From an uncultured Alphaproteobacteria bacterium (GTDB taxonomy: Bacteria > Pseudomonadota > Alphaproteobacteria > Caulobacterales > Parvularculaceae), in the NCBI GenBank assembly GCA_938003575.1, contig CALKYG010000202.1, positions 1 through 8,142 of the forward strand: a DNA stretch of 8,142 nucleotides, in the 5' to 3' direction. The translations under genes were made by a program, and so were the position numbers. Below, piece by piece: positions 5,516 through 8,142 of the stretch (within the stretch, counting starts at the first letter, position 1; each line of letters starts with the position of its first letter). The notes beneath the pieces are model-generated. The model was not told the DNA's origin, searched no databases, and worked only from the letters and a program-made list of their open reading frames with translations.

Positions 5516-6427
5516 TTGGCGGTTTTCAGAATCGAGGGGTTCAAATCGACCCCTGCGGCTTTCGGCGCCGCAGGGCGGCGCTTTTCGCGCCTGATTTCGC
5601 ATAAGAATTTATTCCGTGCGCCTGATCCGCGATTGGTCAGACCTGTGGAATTCGCATTGGTTGCAGCGATCGCCGTTCTGCTTTCGTCAATTTTCTGGAG
5701 CGCTTTTGGACCTGTCATGCAGCCGCCGACAGCGCCGCGCGCCGCGGCGCCGGCGACGGCGCCCGCCGCGCAAGGTTCCATCAATCCATTCAGGATGGCG
5801 GCCGCGGACGCGGCGCGCGCTCCGACAGAGGATGAACTCGGGATCGGACCCGATCTCGCCGAGACGTCGCTCGATCTCGTCCTGCACGGAACATGGACGA
5901 CGAAGGAAGGCGGAGCGGCCTTCATCAGGACTCCCGACGACAAACAGGGACGGTACGCAATTGGGGAAACAATCACCCCGGGGGTGACGCTCGAAAACGT
6001 TTACCGCGATCAGGTCGTCATCAATCGCGGCGGCTTGCGGGAATCGCTCCGCCTCATCAATCGCGAACAGACCGCGGTCCCGCGTGAGGCGAAAGTCCTG
6101 CGCGACAACAAGATTGCGTCCGACGTCAGCGGAACGACGCAGATCGGAAATTTCGTGACGGTTCAGCCCCAGCTTGACGAGGACGGAAACGTCCGCCTGA
6201 TCCTTCAGCCGGCGGGGGACGCGTCGCGGTTCGAAGCGATCGGACTTCGGGCCGGCGACGCGCTGATCGGCGTCGACAACCAGCCCTTCGGACACGACAT
6301 GGCGGAGAATTTGTCGACGTTCGCCGATTTGACGGGACGGCAAGCGGTTTCAATCGTCATTGAACGCGACGGCGTCGTCATTCCGATTACGGTCGCGCTG
6401 ACGGATGCGACGGGCGACGATGAATAA
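5516..6427 (+). CDS. gspC: Type II secretion system protein C (inner-membrane clamp)
   Basis: This 303-residue bitopic protein links the inner-membrane platform of the type II secretion system to the secretin. The order is typical: a basic cytoplasmic N-terminus (1-44), one membrane helix (about 45-63), an Ala/Pro-rich periplasmic linker (69-86), the HR homology region (about 115-182) and a C-terminal PDZ domain (about 205-295). The HR region reads LVLHGTW...YAIGETITPGVTLENVYRDQVVI...GLRESL. The PDZ domain contains GLRAGDALIGVDNQPF. The HR domain is known to contact the N0 domain of GspD. The start is taken as TTG 5516: the frame is closed by a TAG nine bases upstream, no ATG occurs before codon 68 (which lies past the membrane helix), and a TAGGCGGA purine stretch sits just upstream, rather close. 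It is followed after 12 bases by gspD, clearly one operon. Confidence 0.9.
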   Translation: MAVFRIEGFKSTPAAFGAAGRRFSRLISHKNLFRAPDPRLVRPVEFALVAAIAVLLSSIFWSAFGPVMQPPTAPRAAAPATAPAAQGSINPFRMAAADAARAPTEDELGIGPDLAETSLDLVLHGTWTTKEGGAAFIRTPDDKQGRYAIGETITPGVTLENVYRDQVVINRGGLRESLRLINREQTAVPREAKVLRDNKIASDVSGTTQIGNFVTVQPQLDEDGNVRLILQPAGDASRFEAIGLRAGDALIGVDNQPFGHDMAENLSTFADLTGRQAVSIVIERDGVVIPITVALTDATGDDE

Positions 6428-6439
6428 CTGGATCAACAG

Positions 6440-8142
6440 ATGAAGCGATTCTTGAAGCTGGCGTGCGCCGCCGCGGCGCTGATGGGGACGGCGGTCGCGC
6501 AGGAGACCTGCGGAGAGGCGTTGAACCTCGAAGACGCGGACATTCGTTCCGTCGTCGATGAGATCGCGTTGCGCACCGGCAAGAAGTTTGTGCTCGATCC
6601 GCGCGTCACAGGGCGCGTCACCATCAAGTCCGGTCCGAACGGCGGCCTGTGCGCCGACGAGGCGTGGGAGCTGTTTCAGGCGTCCTTGCGCGTCATCGGC
6701 TTCACGGCGACGCCCATCACGTCGAGCAGCTACCGGATCATTCCGATTCAGGAAGGTTCGAGAGCGGCGGGGCCGGTCGGCAAGTCGGTCGCCGGAGACA
6801 TCGTCACCCAGATCGTGCGCCTCAACCACGTCGACGCGCGCGAAGCGGCGGCGAACCTGTCTCAGATCATATCCGAACGCGGCGTCGTCGCCCCGGTCAG
6901 AAGCGGCAACTCGATTATTCTCGTCGATACGGCTGACAACATGACAAGACTGCGCGAAGTTCTCGCGCAGATCGATCGCGACACGACGATCTATCGCACC
7001 ATCACGCTCGAGAACGCTTCAGCCGCCGAAGTCGCTCGCGTCGTCGCCAACATGGCCCAGGAAATTTCCGAAGAAGGCGCGGTTTCCGCTTCGAAGGTCA
7101 GCGTGGTGCCGGTCGCCGCCAGCAACAGCATTCTGATACGCGCAGAACCGCAGGTCCTGTCGCGCCTCGTCAGCGTCGTCGCCGAACTCGACCGGATCGG
7201 AAAGGCTCAGTCCGATCTGTCCGTCATTACGCTGAACCACGCCGACGCGGAAGAAATGGCGGGCCTGTTGAAGGAGCTCGCGAGCAGCCAGACTGCGGCC
7301 GGGGTCGGCGCGGGTCAGGCGGGCGTCGGCGCCGGTTCGCGCGCCAACATATCATTCCACAAGGCGACCAATTCAGTCATCATTTCCGGCGACGCCGACA
7401 TTCAGCAGACGTTGAAAACGGTCGTTCAGCAGCTCGATGTCCGCCGCGCGCAGGTGCAGATCGAAGCGATCATCGTCGAAGTGTCGGACACGACGGCGCG
7501 AGCGCTCGGCGTTGAATATCTCCTCGCACCGACGAGTGGAAAGCGCGTGCCGTTCACTGCGACGAATTTTTCAAGCACGACGCCGAACATACTGGCCGCG
7601 GCCGGCGCGCTGCTTCTTGACCCGAGCATACTGAAGGGAACTTCGCCGACATCCGGCGGAAGCGACAGCTCCAATACGACCCTCAGCAACACGCTGGCGA
7701 CGGCGGCGATCAACTCGATCGTTTCGACCAACGGTTTCATCGGCGGCGTCGGCGGCAAGGTGGGCAATGATACGGTGTTCGGCGCGGTTCTGACGGCGCT
7801 GAAGAAAGACACCGAGTCAAATGTCCTGTCGTTTCCCTCGGTCGTGACACTCGACAATCAGGAAGCAACGCTTTCCGTGGGACAGGAAATTCCGATCACC
7901 ACCGGCGAAGCGGTCGGCCAGAATCTCGATAATGCGTTTCGCACGGTCTCGCGCGAACAGGTCGGCATCATTCTGGAGGTGACGCCCCAGATAAACGACG
8001 GCGGCACCGTCACCATGGAAATCCGGCAGGAGATTTCAAGCGTCGCCGGTCAAATCATCTCGACATCGACCGATCTCATTACGAACAAGGTCGAAATCAA
8101 GACGACGGCGCGGGTCGACGACGGCGACAGTCTGGTCATTTG
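6440..8142 (+). CDS. gspD: Type II secretion system secretin GspD, 3'-truncated by window edge
   Basis: This is the outer-membrane channel of the type II secretion system. 567 complete codons are present; the last part of the secretin barrel and the stop lie beyond the window. A Sec signal peptide (MKRFLKLACAAAALMGTAVA) is probably cut before Gln21. Next come N0 (about 27-103; LNLEDADIRSVVDEIALRTG), N1 (123-180), N2 (184-251), N3 (260-335, interrupted by a Gly/Ala-rich loop at 284-300) and the secretin domain from about 337 (VQIEAIIVEVSDTTARALG). A Ser/Thr/Gly-rich stretch at 366-440 fits the usual variable gate region. The signature SVGQEIPITTG is at 479-489. Two cysteines, Cys24 and Cys71, flank N0. 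The gene starts 12 bases after gspC with only a weak GGA ribosome site, which suggests coupled translation. Identification is secure. Confidence 0.95.
   Translation, partial: MKRFLKLACAAAALMGTAVAQETCGEALNLEDADIRSVVDEIALRTGKKFVLDPRVTGRVTIKSGPNGGLCADEAWELFQASLRVIGFTATPITSSSYRIIPIQEGSRAAGPVGKSVAGDIVTQIVRLNHVDAREAAANLSQIISERGVVAPVRSGNSIILVDTADNMTRLREVLAQIDRDTTIYRTITLENASAAEVARVVANMAQEISEEGAVSASKVSVVPVAASNSILIRAEPQVLSRLVSVVAELDRIGKAQSDLSVITLNHADAEEMAGLLKELASSQTAAGVGAGQAGVGAGSRANISFHKATNSVIISGDADIQQTLKTVVQQLDVRRAQVQIEAIIVEVSDTTARALGVEYLLAPTSGKRVPFTATNFSSTTPNILAAAGALLLDPSILKGTSPTSGGSDSSNTTLSNTLATAAINSIVSTNGFIGGVGGKVGNDTVFGAVLTALKKDTESNVLSFPSVVTLDNQEATLSVGQEIPITTGEAVGQNLDNAFRTVSREQVGIILEVTPQINDGGTVTMEIRQEISSVAGQIISTSTDLITNKVEIKTTARVDDGDSLVI

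Noticed and set aside
5687..6343. Minus-strand open frame (218 codons) inside gspC
   Set aside because: It is antisense to a well-supported gspC with HR and PDZ domains, and its product is Arg-rich without recognisable motifs.

Overview
The window looks like chromosomal DNA of a GC-rich alphaproteobacterium. This rests on the rpsI 3' end with an alphaproteobacterial-style basic tail, a textbook CtrA box (TTAA-N7-TTAAC), which is a cell-cycle regulator site of Caulobacter-like and related Alphaproteobacteria, and the style of the GspC and GspD proteins. A lineage such as Parvularculales, Hyphomonadales or Caulobacterales is possible but cannot be fixed from this sequence. There is no sign of insertion sequences, phage, CRISPR, tRNA or rRNA.

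Layout. Positions 1-156 are the end of ribosomal protein S9 (rpsI), closed by a strong intrinsic terminator. A class I SAM-dependent methyltransferase-like gene follows (282-839, +). It runs tail to tail, with abutting stop codons, into a minus-strand outer-membrane-type lipoprotein with two CARDB domains (840-1751). Upstream of the lipoprotein on the same strand lies a 61-codon gene of unknown function (1859-2044). A perfect palindromic CtrA box lies in front of it (2097-2113), wedged between it and the 3' end of gabD. gabD (2117-3562, -) encodes a typical succinate-semialdehyde dehydrogenase. A 124-bp divergent spacer separates it from a crotonase-fold enoyl-CoA hydratase/isomerase (3687-4457, +), which resembles the PaaG isomerase type rather than classic enoyl-CoA hydratases.

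The right half is a type II secretion locus. A prepilin peptidase (gspO/pilD, 4444-5244, -) is divergent from gspC (5516-6427, +) and gspD (6440 to the window edge, +). The 271-bp spacer carries a good sigma-70-like promoter toward gspC and a nested hairpin on the gspO side. GspO processes the pseudopilins, GspC is the inner-membrane clamp that contacts the secretin, and GspD is the outer-membrane channel. The remaining gsp genes presumably lie beyond position 8142.

Most of the window is ordinary chromosomal content. The least explained items are the small gene with the CtrA box and an internally duplicated LF(K/R)RL-ET motif, the CARDB lipoprotein, and the structured leader of the prepilin peptidase.
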